Below are positions 51,910 to 60,453 of a DNA stretch of 64,000 bases, one piece after another. The DNA comes from Saccharothrix ecbatanensis (GTDB lineage: Bacteria; Actinomycetota; Actinomycetes; Mycobacteriales; Pseudonocardiaceae). Below the pieces are notes generated by a model, which saw only the letters and a list, made by a program, of their open reading frames with translations, was not told the origin of the DNA and searched no databases. The position numbers and the translations under genes were made by a program. Within the stretch, counting starts at the first letter, position 1. The number at the start of each line of letters is the position of its first letter. The stretch covers positions 3,286,001 through 3,350,000 of the forward strand of contig NZ_JACHMO010000001.1 of NCBI RefSeq assembly GCF_014205015.1, read 5' to 3'.

Positions 51910-52901
51910 CGGAGATCATCTGTCGGGACATCGTGACCGACGCCAGCGCATGGACGGCGGCCGGCCTGCGCGAGCAGGACTGGCTCGTCGAGCTGACCCG
52001 TGACCAGGCCACCGAGCTCCTCACCGTCACGCGCCAGGTCGCCGACCTCAAGCCCACCGATATCGGCCGCGCGGACTTCGTGTTGCGGCTGCTGGGTCCA
52101 GTGCTGGCCGACCAGGTGCGGGAGTTGGAACACGGTCGCGGTTTCTCGGTGCTGCGCGGACTGCCGGTTCACGGACTCGAAGACGCCGAGGTCGAGCGGA
52201 TGTTCATCGGCTTGGGCGTGCACCTGGGTCGGATCACGGCGCAGACCCGCACGGGCGAGATCCTCAACCATGTCCGCGATGTCGGCGGTGACAGCACCGC
52301 GCGTGGCTATACCAGCAGGTACGGCCTCCCGTTCCACACCGACGGCACCGACCTGCTGGCACTGCTGTGCGTCACGCCGGCGGTATCCGGCGGGCTCAGC
52401 AGCGTGTCCAGTTCAGTGAGCGTGCACAACCGGATTCTCAGCGAGCGGCCGGAACTCCTCGGCCTGCTCTACAAGGAATACCTCTATGACAAGCGCGGCG
52501 CGCAGGAAGAGGGCGAGAGCCCGTACTACGCGAACCAGATCTTCGGCTACTTCGACGGCAAGCTGGCGTGCCGCTACTACAACCGCGGCCGCGTCGAGTC
52601 CGCCCAGGAAGTCTCCGGCATCGCGCTCAGCCCTGCAGAGCGGGCCGCGCTCGACTTGTTCGAGGAATTCGCCGCAAGTCCCGAACTCAGGTTGGACGTC
52701 GATCTGCGGGCAGGCGACCTGATGCTGATCGACAACAACGTGGTGCTGCACTCGCGTACCGAGTTCTCCGACAGTGAGTCCCAACGCAGGCATCTGATGC
52801 GGCTGGCGGTCAACCCGGACCGGCAACGCGTGTTTCCCGAGGGCTTCGCCAAGTACCGCGAAGGCTACCCGGTCACCAGTCCGGTCGGCACGCCCAAGTG
52901 A
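51906..52901 (+). CDS. Fe(II)/2-oxoglutarate oxygenase (TauD/clavaminate-synthase-like)
   Basis: 331 residues. The iron ligands are readable: HxD in YGLPFHTDGTD, and the distal His in LIDNNVVLHSRTEF followed by the 2-oxoglutarate-binding Arg region RRHLMRLAV. Family members hydroxylate free or bound amino acids such as Arg, Asn or Asp, often at the beta carbon. Sandwiched between an ATP-grasp and an epimerase gene with 4-bp overlaps on both sides, it is probably a tailoring enzyme of the same peptide. Confidence 0.88.
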   Translation: MTEIICRDIVTDASAWTAAGLREQDWLVELTRDQATELLTVTRQVADLKPTDIGRADFVLRLLGPVLADQVRELEHGRGFSVLRGLPVHGLEDAEVERMFIGLGVHLGRITAQTRTGEILNHVRDVGGDSTARGYTSRYGLPFHTDGTDLLALLCVTPAVSGGLSSVSSSVSVHNRILSERPELLGLLYKEYLYDKRGAQEEGESPYYANQIFGYFDGKLACRYYNRGRVESAQEVSGIALSPAERAALDLFEEFAASPELRLDVDLRAGDLMLIDNNVVLHSRTEFSDSESQRRHLMRLAVNPDRQRVFPEGFAKYREGYPVTSPVGTPK

Positions 52902-53986
52902 CGATCGTCGACCTGCGCACCCACCGCCGGAGCCTCGTGCTGCCGCGACCGTTCGTCACGGCCAAGCGCACCGTGTCCACACTGAACTCGGTGTTCGTCG
53001 AGGTGGTCGACGACAAGGGGTGCAGCGGCTGGGGCGAGGTGGTGCCGAACCTGCGTGACACCGGGGAGTCGTGGGAAGGTCTGGAGCCGGTGCTGCTCGG
53101 CCCGCTGCGCGACATGGTCCGCGGCGCCGATCCCGCCGCCTACGACCAGTTGTGCGCGCGGCTCGAAGGCATCGTCGCGGCGAACCAGGGCGCCCGGTCC
53201 GCCGTGGACGTCGCCGTGCACGACCTGCGCGCCCGCCAACTCGGTATCCCGCTACGGCACCTCTTCGGCGGCACGCTCGACCGCCTCGACACCGACGTCT
53301 CGATCCCGTTCGGCACTGTCGACGCCATGGTGGCCCGGGCCGTCGAGTTCGCCGCGACCGGGTTCCGCGCGGTCAAGATCAAGGTGGGCCAACCGGGCCG
53401 GGTCGACTTCGACGTCGTCACCGAGATCGCCCGGGCGCTGCCCGCAGGGGTCGCGATCCGGCTCGACGCGAACCAGGGCTGGTCCGCCAAGCAGGCCCTG
53501 CGCCACATGGCCGACTTGGAGCGAGCGGGCGTCGACGTCGAGGTGTTGGAACAGCCGGTGCCGGCGGCCGACCTGGACGGGCTGCGGTTCGTCACCGAGC
53601 GGGTCACCGCCGCGGTGATCGCCGATGAATCCGTGGCGAGCACTCGCGACGTGCTGGAGCTGATCCGGCGCGAGGCCGTCGACGGGTTCGTGCTCAAGCC
53701 GAGCAAGCTGGGCGGGTTGCGGCCCGCACGGCGTGCGGTCGCGCTCGCCGCGGACGCAGGAAAGTTCTGCATGGTCAGCACCGTGCTCGAGTCATCCCTC
53801 GGGGTGACGGCCGCAGCCAACCTCGCGGCGGCCTGCCCTGACGTGATCACGCACGTCGACCTCGACGCAGCCGTCTTCACCGGCACGCAGGGGGTTCGCG
53901 GCGGCATGGTCTACGACGGCGGTCAGGTCGTGCTGCCCGACGAGCCAGGCCTCGGCATCAGCGGTCTCGACGGGGCACACGGATGA
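52898..53986 (+). CDS. Dipeptide epimerase-like enzyme (enolase superfamily, MLE subgroup)
   Basis: 362 residues from GTG 52898. Catalytic lysine motif KIKVG (KxK), metal ligands in RLDANQGW, EQPVP and ADES, and the second lysine in LKPSKLGG. HVDLDAAVF supplies the DxD motif that holds the alpha-amino group of a dipeptide in Ala-Glu epimerases, and the end DEPGLGI fits. Methylaspartate ammonia-lyase belongs to the same superfamily but lacks this layout, so degradation of the mutase product is less likely. It would invert one residue of a ligase-made dipeptide. Confidence 0.85.
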   Translation: MTIVDLRTHRRSLVLPRPFVTAKRTVSTLNSVFVEVVDDKGCSGWGEVVPNLRDTGESWEGLEPVLLGPLRDMVRGADPAAYDQLCARLEGIVAANQGARSAVDVAVHDLRARQLGIPLRHLFGGTLDRLDTDVSIPFGTVDAMVARAVEFAATGFRAVKIKVGQPGRVDFDVVTEIARALPAGVAIRLDANQGWSAKQALRHMADLERAGVDVEVLEQPVPAADLDGLRFVTERVTAAVIADESVASTRDVLELIRREAVDGFVLKPSKLGGLRPARRAVALAADAGKFCMVSTVLESSLGVTAAANLAAACPDVITHVDLDAAVFTGTQGVRGGMVYDGGQVVLPDEPGLGISGLDGAHG

Positions 53987-55164
53987 CCAGGACGGTAGTG
54001 ATCCTCGGCAGCAGGGCCAACATCGTGCGCGCCGCAGTAGACCTCGGCGTGCACGTGCTGTGGATTCGCCCACCCGGCGCGGGCCCGGTCGAAGGGTTCA
54101 CCGGACCGGTGGACATGCGCGAGTGCGACCTGGCGGACTACGCGGGCGTGCGTTCGCTCGTCCTCAAGGCCAGTCGGAGCACCGAGGTCTGCGGTGTGTT
54201 CTCGTTGACCGAGGGCGGCCTGCTCGCGACCGCTCGCCTCAACGCGGAACTCGGCCTGCCGGGCAACCGCCCGAAAGCGGTCGAAGCGCTGCTGAACAAG
54301 GGCCGGATGCGCGCGGTGATGGCCGAGGCGTGCCTGCCGGAGGTGCGTCACCGCCTAGTCCGCGATCCTGGTGAGCTGATCGCCTTCATGGCGGAGACGG
54401 CCGGCCCGCTGATCCTCAAGCCACCCTCGGACACCGGCAGCAGGAACGTCTTCCGGATCTGCGAGGTCGCGGACGCCGTGGCGGCATTCGCCACCGTCGG
54501 CCCCGTGCCGATGTTGGCAGAGGAACTGCTGGTGGGCCGCGAGATCAGTGTGGAGGCGTTCAGCGCAGACGGTGTCCACCGCGTGATCGCGTTCACCGAC
54601 AAGTCGTTCCTGGCGGAGGACAGCTTCATCGAGATCGGCCACACCATGCCCGCCGTGCTCGGGGCCGCGGAGCGGACGGCTGTGGCGCGTGCCGTCGCCG
54701 ACCTGCTCACCGCGGTCGAGGTCGACCACGGTCCGACCCACACGGAGGTGGTGCTCACCGCCGCCGGACCGCGGGTGATCGAGTCGCACACCCGCGTCGG
54801 CGGTGCGGGGATCGCAGAGCTGGTGCGGCTCGCCCACGGGGTCGACCTGGCCCGGCTGACAGTGGGCGTGCCGCTGGGTTTGGCACGTCCACCGGCAGCT
54901 TTCCCGGACGCGATCGGCGGCGCGGCGAGCCGTGCCGTGCTGCCCGCTCCCGGCGTCGTCACTGCCGTCCGCGTTCCCGACGACCTGCCGCCGATGGTGT
55001 CGGTCGCCCTGGACTGCCGGGTCGGCCAAGTGATCCCGCCCCTGTTGTCCGGAAACGACAAGAAGGCAGGCGTGGTCATCGCGTCCGGTGTGAACGCCAC
55101 CGAGGCTGCGACCATCGCCGAGGCAGCGGTCGCCCAGATCACAGTCCGTACCGAGAGCAGATAG
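53983..55164 (+). CDS. ATP-grasp ligase (3 of 4)
   Basis: 393 residues. ATP-grasp motifs: GPLILKPPSDTGSRNVFRI, MLAEELLVGREISVEAFSAD, and ESHTRVGGAGIAELVRLAHG as the metal/substrate segment. The C-terminal LARPPAAFPDAIGGAASRAV region fits the strand domain of L-amino-acid ligases. It is similar to ligases 1 and 4 in the order and spacing of motifs. It overlaps the epimerase gene by 4 bp and is followed 9 bp later by ligase 4. Confidence 0.88.
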   Translation: MTRTVVILGSRANIVRAAVDLGVHVLWIRPPGAGPVEGFTGPVDMRECDLADYAGVRSLVLKASRSTEVCGVFSLTEGGLLATARLNAELGLPGNRPKAVEALLNKGRMRAVMAEACLPEVRHRLVRDPGELIAFMAETAGPLILKPPSDTGSRNVFRICEVADAVAAFATVGPVPMLAEELLVGREISVEAFSADGVHRVIAFTDKSFLAEDSFIEIGHTMPAVLGAAERTAVARAVADLLTAVEVDHGPTHTEVVLTAAGPRVIESHTRVGGAGIAELVRLAHGVDLARLTVGVPLGLARPPAAFPDAIGGAASRAVLPAPGVVTAVRVPDDLPPMVSVALDCRVGQVIPPLLSGNDKKAGVVIASGVNATEAATIAEAAVAQITVRTESR

Positions 55165-55173
55165 GAGGAGAAC

Positions 55174-56418
55174 ATGAGACACAAACGGGTGCTCGTGGTC
55201 GGGTGGAAACGACCACTGCTGCAGAAGGCGAAGGCGCTTGGCGCCGAGGTCTGGTTCGCTCAGCACCCCGGCAAGTACCGGCCGGATGTAGCCGATGTCA
55301 GCGATATGATCCTGCTGTGCGACTACACCGACCAGGAGTCGTTTGTGGCACTGGTCGCCGATCTGCACTCGGTCCGCCCGTTCGACGCCGTGGTCGCGGT
55401 GGCCGAGGACGCTTTGCTGCCCACCAGCATGGTGGTCGACCGGCTCGGTCTGCGCGGGGCGTCCGCCCGGACCGTGCGGCTGCTCACCGACAAGTGGGCG
55501 ATGCGCCAGATCCTCGCCGAGTCGGGCGTCGACCCGGTCACCGCCGCCCTCGGTTCGACCGGCGCGGACCTGCTCGCGTTCGGCGCCGAGTCGGGCTATC
55601 CGTTCATCGCCAAACCTATCGCCGGCTGCGGCAGCTTCGGCGTGTCCGAAGTAGCCAGTCCCGAGCACGTGCCAGGTGCGCTGAGCGCACTGGGCGGCAG
55701 GCGATTCATCATGGAGGAGTTCCTCGACGGCCCCGAGATCAGCGTAGAGACATTCAGCTTCGGCAGTCGTCACGTCGTCCTCGCCATGACCGAGAAGCAC
55801 GTCGGCAACGGTTTCGTGGAGGCCGGCCACACGGTGCCCGCCGAGCTCCCGCAGGACCTCGTCGACGAGGTGCGCACGCTGGTGGAGCGGTTCCTCGACG
55901 CCGTGGGACTGTGCGACAGTCCCGCTCACGTCGAGGTCAAACTGACCAGGCGCGGGCCCCGGATCGTAGAAGGGCACAATCGGCGTGGCGGCGATCGCAT
56001 CAACGAACTCGTGGAGCACACCTGCGGGATCGACATGGAAGCCTTGACCCTGGCCTGGGCACTGGACCTCACCGAGCCGCTGACCGCCGGCCCTCGCCCG
56101 GTCGGCCAGGCAGCCATCCGGTTCCTCACCGCCGCGCCGGGCGAGGTGCTGGAGGTGGCCGGGATCGACGCCGCCACAAGGGTTCCGGGTGTTCACGCCG
56201 TCCAGGTCTCGGTAAAGCCCGGTGACAACATCGGCCCCGTGGAGTGGTCGGACGACCGCCCGGGCTACGTAATCGCGGTCGCCGACCACGACGCTGCGGA
56301 AGTGTGCGCCCGCGCCGCGGATCTGATCCGCATCCACACGCACCCGATATCCGGAACCGGACGATCGCAGACCCTTCCCACCCGCGGTGTCGATCAATCA
56401 CCCCTCTTCGGCTATTGA
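55174..56418 (+). CDS. ATP-grasp ligase (4 of 4)
   Basis: 414 residues from ATG 55174 after AGGAGG. Motifs: YPFIAKPIAGCGSFGVSEV, FIMEEFLDGPEISVETFSFG and RIVEGHNRRGGDRINELVEH, followed by TAGPRPVGQAAIRFLTAAPG. The same AAIRFL(T/H)A(A/P)PGEV block occurs in ligase 1 (46259-47503), so these two are the closest pair. Tandem ligases imply successive couplings giving at least a tripeptide. Confidence 0.9.
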   Translation: MRHKRVLVVGWKRPLLQKAKALGAEVWFAQHPGKYRPDVADVSDMILLCDYTDQESFVALVADLHSVRPFDAVVAVAEDALLPTSMVVDRLGLRGASARTVRLLTDKWAMRQILAESGVDPVTAALGSTGADLLAFGAESGYPFIAKPIAGCGSFGVSEVASPEHVPGALSALGGRRFIMEEFLDGPEISVETFSFGSRHVVLAMTEKHVGNGFVEAGHTVPAELPQDLVDEVRTLVERFLDAVGLCDSPAHVEVKLTRRGPRIVEGHNRRGGDRINELVEHTCGIDMEALTLAWALDLTEPLTAGPRPVGQAAIRFLTAAPGEVLEVAGIDAATRVPGVHAVQVSVKPGDNIGPVEWSDDRPGYVIAVADHDAAEVCARAADLIRIHTHPISGTGRSQTLPTRGVDQSPLFGY

Positions 56419-56522
56419 ACCAGGACGTTGCGCAATGATATGGCGTCGATTCAACACCGGTCGTATCGGTCGCCGATTCGGCAACAGCTACGCCGCGCGG
56501 TTCCCGAAGGGCGGAATAATCA

Positions 56523-57671
56523 ATGCGTGCGCTCGGTCTGTCCGCGATGCCCGGTGCGCGGTCGTCGCTGGCACTGTTCTTCCTCATCGGAATCTCGCTG
56601 TCAAGTCTAGGTCCGCTGCTGCCGCTGTTCGAACAACAGTCGGGCGCTGGACCGTCGAGTTCATACCTGGTCATCTCGGGCTATTTCGGCGGTTCTCTTC
56701 TCGCCATGCTGGCGCTATCCCGAGGCAGGCTGGCGGGCAGCGGCGCGATCCGGTTCGCCATCGTCGTGTACGCGGTCGGCTGCGCGGGCCTGTTCTTCTC
56801 CCCCGACCTGCGACTGTCGGTGCTGTGCGCCTGTCTGAGCGGGTTCGGCGCGGGGCTCGGCAGCATGAACGTGAACATGGCGTTCGCCCGCCGGCGCAAC
56901 GGCGTGGCCCTGGTCAACCTGGTCAATGCGGTATTCGCGCTGGGAACCGTGGCCGGTCCGCTGATCGCGAGCTTGTCCCTGCGAGCCGGTGCCGCGCACG
57001 GGTTGTTGGCCGTCGCCGTCATCGCGCTGGTGTGCTTCGGCGCGGCAGCTACGGCGACGTGGCCGGACGAGGTCTCCGAGCGGCGTGATGACGCGGAGCG
57101 GTCCGGCGTGCCGCGCCGTGCGCTCACTGGTTTCCTCCTGCTGTACCTGTGCTACGGCGGTGTGGAGACGGGCATCGGCAGCTGGGCGGCGGCACACCTG
57201 GTGAGCCAGGGCAACACCGCCGCCGACGCCGCCGTGCTCGTCGCGTGTTTCTGGGGCGCCACCGCCGTGTCGAAGGCGGCCACGGTGGTCTTCACGCGCC
57301 GCTGGTCGGCTCCCGTCCTGGTGGTCGGGGGACTGGTCGGGGCCGCAGGCGGTCTGGTGCTCGCGGCGGTGCCGCACGCCGCGGTGATCGGATACCTCGT
57401 GACTGGACTCGCGCTCGGGCCGGTGTTCCCGACCGGCCTCGCATGGATCGCCCAGGCGGGCGGAGGAACGAGGCTTTCCGGGGCCGCCGTGCTGGCGTCG
57501 ATGACCGGCAGCATCGTCTTTCCTGCCGTCATCAGCAGACTCGTGGTCACGGGCTACATCGCGGCGGTGCCGTTGCTGATCGCCACCATCGCCTTGGGCG
57601 GTGCGGCCGCAGGAGCCGCGACGCGCGCCGCCAGAACGTCACGCGCAGTCCCGCCGGCCGACCCACACTGA
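56523..57671 (+). CDS. MFS transporter
   Basis: 382 residues, about twelve membrane helices, ATG 56523 behind AAGGGCGGA. The sequence SLSSLGPLLPLFEQQSG and ALSRGRLAGSGAIRFAIVVY place it among sugar/drug-type MFS carriers. It is the last gene of the peptide operon and probably exports the product. Unlike the other gene junctions in the operon, a 104-bp spacer separates it from ligase 4. That spacer contains a small open frame from ATG 56435 that runs on into this gene in another frame. Confidence 0.85.
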   Translation: MRALGLSAMPGARSSLALFFLIGISLSSLGPLLPLFEQQSGAGPSSSYLVISGYFGGSLLAMLALSRGRLAGSGAIRFAIVVYAVGCAGLFFSPDLRLSVLCACLSGFGAGLGSMNVNMAFARRRNGVALVNLVNAVFALGTVAGPLIASLSLRAGAAHGLLAVAVIALVCFGAAATATWPDEVSERRDDAERSGVPRRALTGFLLLYLCYGGVETGIGSWAAAHLVSQGNTAADAAVLVACFWGATAVSKAATVVFTRRWSAPVLVVGGLVGAAGGLVLAAVPHAAVIGYLVTGLALGPVFPTGLAWIAQAGGGTRLSGAAVLASMTGSIVFPAVISRLVVTGYIAAVPLLIATIALGGAAAGAATRAARTSRAVPPADPH

Positions 57672-57682
57672 GTCAATTATGT

Positions 57683-57700
57683 CCCGCACCTGCCTGCGGG
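57683..57700. terminator. Short hairpin between convergent operons
   Basis: CCCGCA (57683-57688) and TGCGGG (57695-57700) pair across a six-base loop. It lies between the stop of the MFS gene (57671) and that of the HAD gene (57708), the only spacer between the two operons. Confidence 0.5.
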
Positions 57701-57707
57701 CCGTGCA

Positions 57708-58358
57708 TCACCGAACCTCCTCCACTTCCAGGAACAAGCCCCGCGTGGTCCCGTGGACGCACACCGTCCGCAGGTCCTCCACCCAGCCCGCGAGTTCATC
57801 TCCCAACGCCCTCGTCGCCGCACTGACCCCGACGCACCGCATTCCCGCCGCGTCTGCGGCCCGGACTCCCGCGACGGCGTCCTCGAACACCAGGCACCGC
57901 TGCGGCGCGATGCCCAACAGTCGGGCTGCCTTCAAGTAGCCCTCAGGATCGGGCTTTCCACGGACTACGTCCTCGGCCCCCACCAGGTGAACCGGCACCG
58001 GCAGCCCGGCCGCCGCCAACCGGCCGGCCGCGACTCTGCGGGTGCCCGAGGTCACCGCCGACCAAGACCCCGCCGGCAGAGCCGCGACCAAGGCACCCGC
58101 ACCCGGCACTTCGCGCAGCCCGGCCAGGAGGTGCTCCTCGCGATCTGCGATCCGCTGTGCCTCGGCTTCCGCGTCCAGAACTGGTGCCACCAGGCGGATG
58201 AGGTCGACATCCCGGCGTCCGTGTGAGAGTGCGACCACCGAGTCTGGCTCCAGACCCGCGTCCGCGGCCCACTCCCGGAGCACGCTCTCGATCAACTCCA
58301 TCGATCCGACCAGAACCCCGTCGACGTCGAACAGCACTGCGTCGCACTCGATCCGCAC
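57708..58358 (-). CDS. HAD-superfamily phosphatase/mutase
   Basis: 216 residues. Motif I is DVDGVLVGS in AVLFDVDGVL (nucleophile Asp and acid Asp), motif II TSGTRR, motif III Lys in VVRGKPDPEGY, motif IV VFEDAVAGVRAADAAGM. It resembles beta-phosphoglucomutase/phosphatase-type HADs with a helical cap. It ends a three-gene minus-strand unit with a DUF218 protein and a sugar-nucleotide-type epimerase, suggesting a sugar phosphate substrate. Confidence 0.88.
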   Translation of the reverse strand: MRIECDAVLFDVDGVLVGSMELIESVLREWAADAGLEPDSVVALSHGRRDVDLIRLVAPVLDAEAEAQRIADREEHLLAGLREVPGAGALVAALPAGSWSAVTSGTRRVAAGRLAAAGLPVPVHLVGAEDVVRGKPDPEGYLKAARLLGIAPQRCLVFEDAVAGVRAADAAGMRCVGVSAATRALGDELAGWVEDLRTVCVHGTTRGLFLEVEEVR

Positions 58359-58365
58359 CTGGGAA

Positions 58366-59322
58366 TCACGTCCCCTCTGTCTCAGGAAACCGCCAGACCC
58401 TGTCGCCGCCGGAGACCGGACGGGCGGACAGTCGATCCGGGCCGAACAGCATTGTGGCGGCGACGGTGCTGCTCAGCGCGGCGATGTCGTGCCGCCGCAA
58501 CCGGTCCAGCATGGCCGGGTCGACCAGGCTGTGCCGGACAGCCCGGACTTCGGCGGCGGGCAGCACCTGGCCAAGGAGGAAAGCAACGCGCTCCGCGTGG
58601 TAGTCAGAGGTCACCACCACAGTGCGGCGCAGCGGGACACGTCCGGCGAGGTCGTGCAGGAACAGCACGTCGTCATAGCTGTGCCGGGTCTCCAGCCGCG
58701 CCGCCACACGTTCCGCCGACACACCGCGGGCAGCCAGCCACGCTCCGCTGTAGTACCAGTGCGGTCGCCTCGTTGTGTTGAACTGGGAACCGAACCCGCC
58801 GGTCAGCACCAGCCGCGCTGCTGGATCGCGCTCGAGTTCCGCGACCGTGACGGCCAAGCGCTCAAGGGCCATCGGGCTGAGCGCTCCGTTCCCATCGTTG
58901 GGTGCCGCGAGGACCGCCACCACGTCAACCGGATCGGCGTCCGTCGGCGGTTCGGGCTCGCGCGGCGCGCCACCGAACCCGTCGGCAATGCGCCGCGCGT
59001 ACGTGCGGAAACGACGCCCCGACGCCGCCCGATGCATCCGCGTCCAGTCGCCTTCCAGGTCCACTCCTCCGGACATGACGACCGACGACCCGGTCGAGCG
59101 CCCCGACGCGACGGCGTCGAGCGCCGCTGCGGGCACGATCGCCCGGCATGTGTGGTCGGGGCGCTCCCCCTGCCACCACCCGCTCAGGTCGCCTGCTCCG
59201 AACACCAGGCCGAACGCCCCACCTCCTGGGACCAGCACCTGCACGCCGGCGCCGGTGTCCGCTCCGCCAACCGGCAGCAACCGATGCAGGACCGAGGTGT
59301 AGCGGTCCACCACAACCCTCAC
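58366..59322 (-). CDS. DUF218 (YdcF/ElyC/SanA-like) protein with extra N-terminal domain
   Basis: 318 residues. The C-terminal two thirds follow the DUF218 fold: VVAVLAAPNDGNGALSPMAL, LVLTGGFGSQFNTTR, the helix with HSYDDVLFLHDLAG and VVVTSDYHAERVAFLLGQVL. The first ~110 residues (with GGVDLEGDWTRM) are not part of that domain and I do not recognise them. No membrane helix is seen, unlike SanA. Its start overlaps the epimerase stop by 4 bp. The function of DUF218 proteins is mostly unknown. Confidence 0.78.
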   Translation of the reverse strand: MRVVVDRYTSVLHRLLPVGGADTGAGVQVLVPGGGAFGLVFGAGDLSGWWQGERPDHTCRAIVPAAALDAVASGRSTGSSVVMSGGVDLEGDWTRMHRAASGRRFRTYARRIADGFGGAPREPEPPTDADPVDVVAVLAAPNDGNGALSPMALERLAVTVAELERDPAARLVLTGGFGSQFNTTRRPHWYYSGAWLAARGVSAERVAARLETRHSYDDVLFLHDLAGRVPLRRTVVVTSDYHAERVAFLLGQVLPAAEVRAVRHSLVDPAMLDRLRRHDIAALSSTVAATMLFGPDRLSARPVSGGDRVWRFPETEGT

Positions 59323-60140
59323 TCGTCGGCGAACCTGCGGTAGGCCAACACGGTGCGCTCGAAGTCCTCGTCACGGAACTCCGGCCGCCACCCCAACTGC
59401 TCCCAACCACGGCCGCCCGCCACGAGGTCCGTCTTGGTCTCGCCCTTGCGCATTGGCAAGTGCTCCACCCCGGCCTTCGACCCGGTCACCTCCAGCACCT
59501 TGTGGGCCACCTCGTTGACCGTGAACGCTGTGCCCGTGCCGCCGTCGAACACCTCGCGGTCGCCGAACTCGCACGCGTCGGCCAGCATGCGGCCGAGGTC
59601 GCCTGAATAGACCAAGTCGACGGTCTGTTCCCCGTCGCCCCAGATCGGGATGGGGACGCCGCGCCAACCCGCGATGGCAAACGTGGGCACGATCTTCTGC
59701 ACGCCGTAGTGCTTCTGTCCCGGTCCGAAAGCGTTGTAAGCGCACACGTGGCTGACCGGCACCTGGAAGTTCTGGTTCCAGGCGTAGGCCAGGTTCTGCG
59801 CGCAGAGCTTCGTGGACTGGTAGACGTTCTGCCACACCTGGGGCATCGTGATCCCCACGAACCTGGCCCCGTTCTCGCGGCACGCTTCGAGCACCCGATA
59901 GGTGCCCTTGACGTTGACGTCGATCGCCGTTTCCACCATGTCGAACAGCTCGTCCGTTCCCAGCACACCCGCCAGGTGGATAACGGCATCCGTGCCCTCC
60001 AACACCGCCGGGAGCTTGTCGTCAAGGATGTCCACGCCCGACGCGCGGTCCACCGAGACCGTCGTGTGCCCCTCCCGCTCCAAGTATTCGACGGCGTACC
60101 GCCCGATGAAACCGTCGCCACCCGTCACTGCAACATGCAT
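59319..60140 (-). CDS. NAD-dependent epimerase/dehydratase (extended SDR)
   Basis: 273 residues from ATG 60140 behind GGGGGAG. N-terminal NAD motif VTGGDGFIGRYAVEYLEREG (GxxGxxG), active-site YQSTK (YxxxK) and the family block YNAFGPGQKHYG. The last part, FTVNEVAHKVLEVTGSKAG, fits nucleotide-sugar epimerases/dehydratases. It leads a three-gene operon with the DUF218 and HAD genes. Whether the sugar chemistry belongs to the adjacent peptide cluster is open; the operons converge. The 311 bp upstream contains only AT-richer sequence in which I see no gene and no clear promoter. Confidence 0.9.
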   Translation of the reverse strand: MHVAVTGGDGFIGRYAVEYLEREGHTTVSVDRASGVDILDDKLPAVLEGTDAVIHLAGVLGTDELFDMVETAIDVNVKGTYRVLEACRENGARFVGITMPQVWQNVYQSTKLCAQNLAYAWNQNFQVPVSHVCAYNAFGPGQKHYGVQKIVPTFAIAGWRGVPIPIWGDGEQTVDLVYSGDLGRMLADACEFGDREVFDGGTGTAFTVNEVAHKVLEVTGSKAGVEHLPMRKGETKTDLVAGGRGWEQLGWRPEFRDEDFERTVLAYRRFADE

Positions 60141-60453
60141 AGTCTCCCCCAATTCATGCAGTTGAATTCGGGGTGCCTTGGAACAACAACTCGCCTGACT
60201 ATGCGACACATTGCGATAGAATGGTCCAACCGACCGCGAACCCGACCCGCCACCATTCCCCCGATCCATTCAGGCGAGCGACCCCAGCACCCGCTACCCA
60301 ACATACCCGGCGATGCCGATTCGTCAACCTACAAGGCGCTCATCATGAGCAGAACCGAGTCACATCAAGCCACCTCGAATGGAATAGTGATTCCACCCCG
60401 CTACCATGGCGTGGCACTCCGTCAGGCCGCCGCAGAACGGGACTGATTCAAGA

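Noticed and set aside
52898..53986. Methylaspartate ammonia-lyase acting on the mutase product
   Set aside because: The KxK, second-Lys and DxD pattern fits the MLE/dipeptide-epimerase subgroup; degradation would also defeat the biosynthetic context.
54355..56397. Very long minus-strand open frame opposite two ATP-grasp genes
   Set aside because: Composition is Arg/His/Gly-rich low-complexity typical of antisense frames in GC-rich DNA; the plus-strand ATP-grasp proteins are clearly real. The same applies to 1496-2941 (+), 32886-34175 (-), 35741-37333 (+) and 60910-62421 (-).
56435..57088. 233-codon-type plus-strand frame covering the ligase-MFS spacer as a real protein
   Set aside because: It overlaps most of the well-supported MFS gene in another frame and becomes Arg/Gly-rich after ~30 residues. 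Only the first part is reported as a curiosity.
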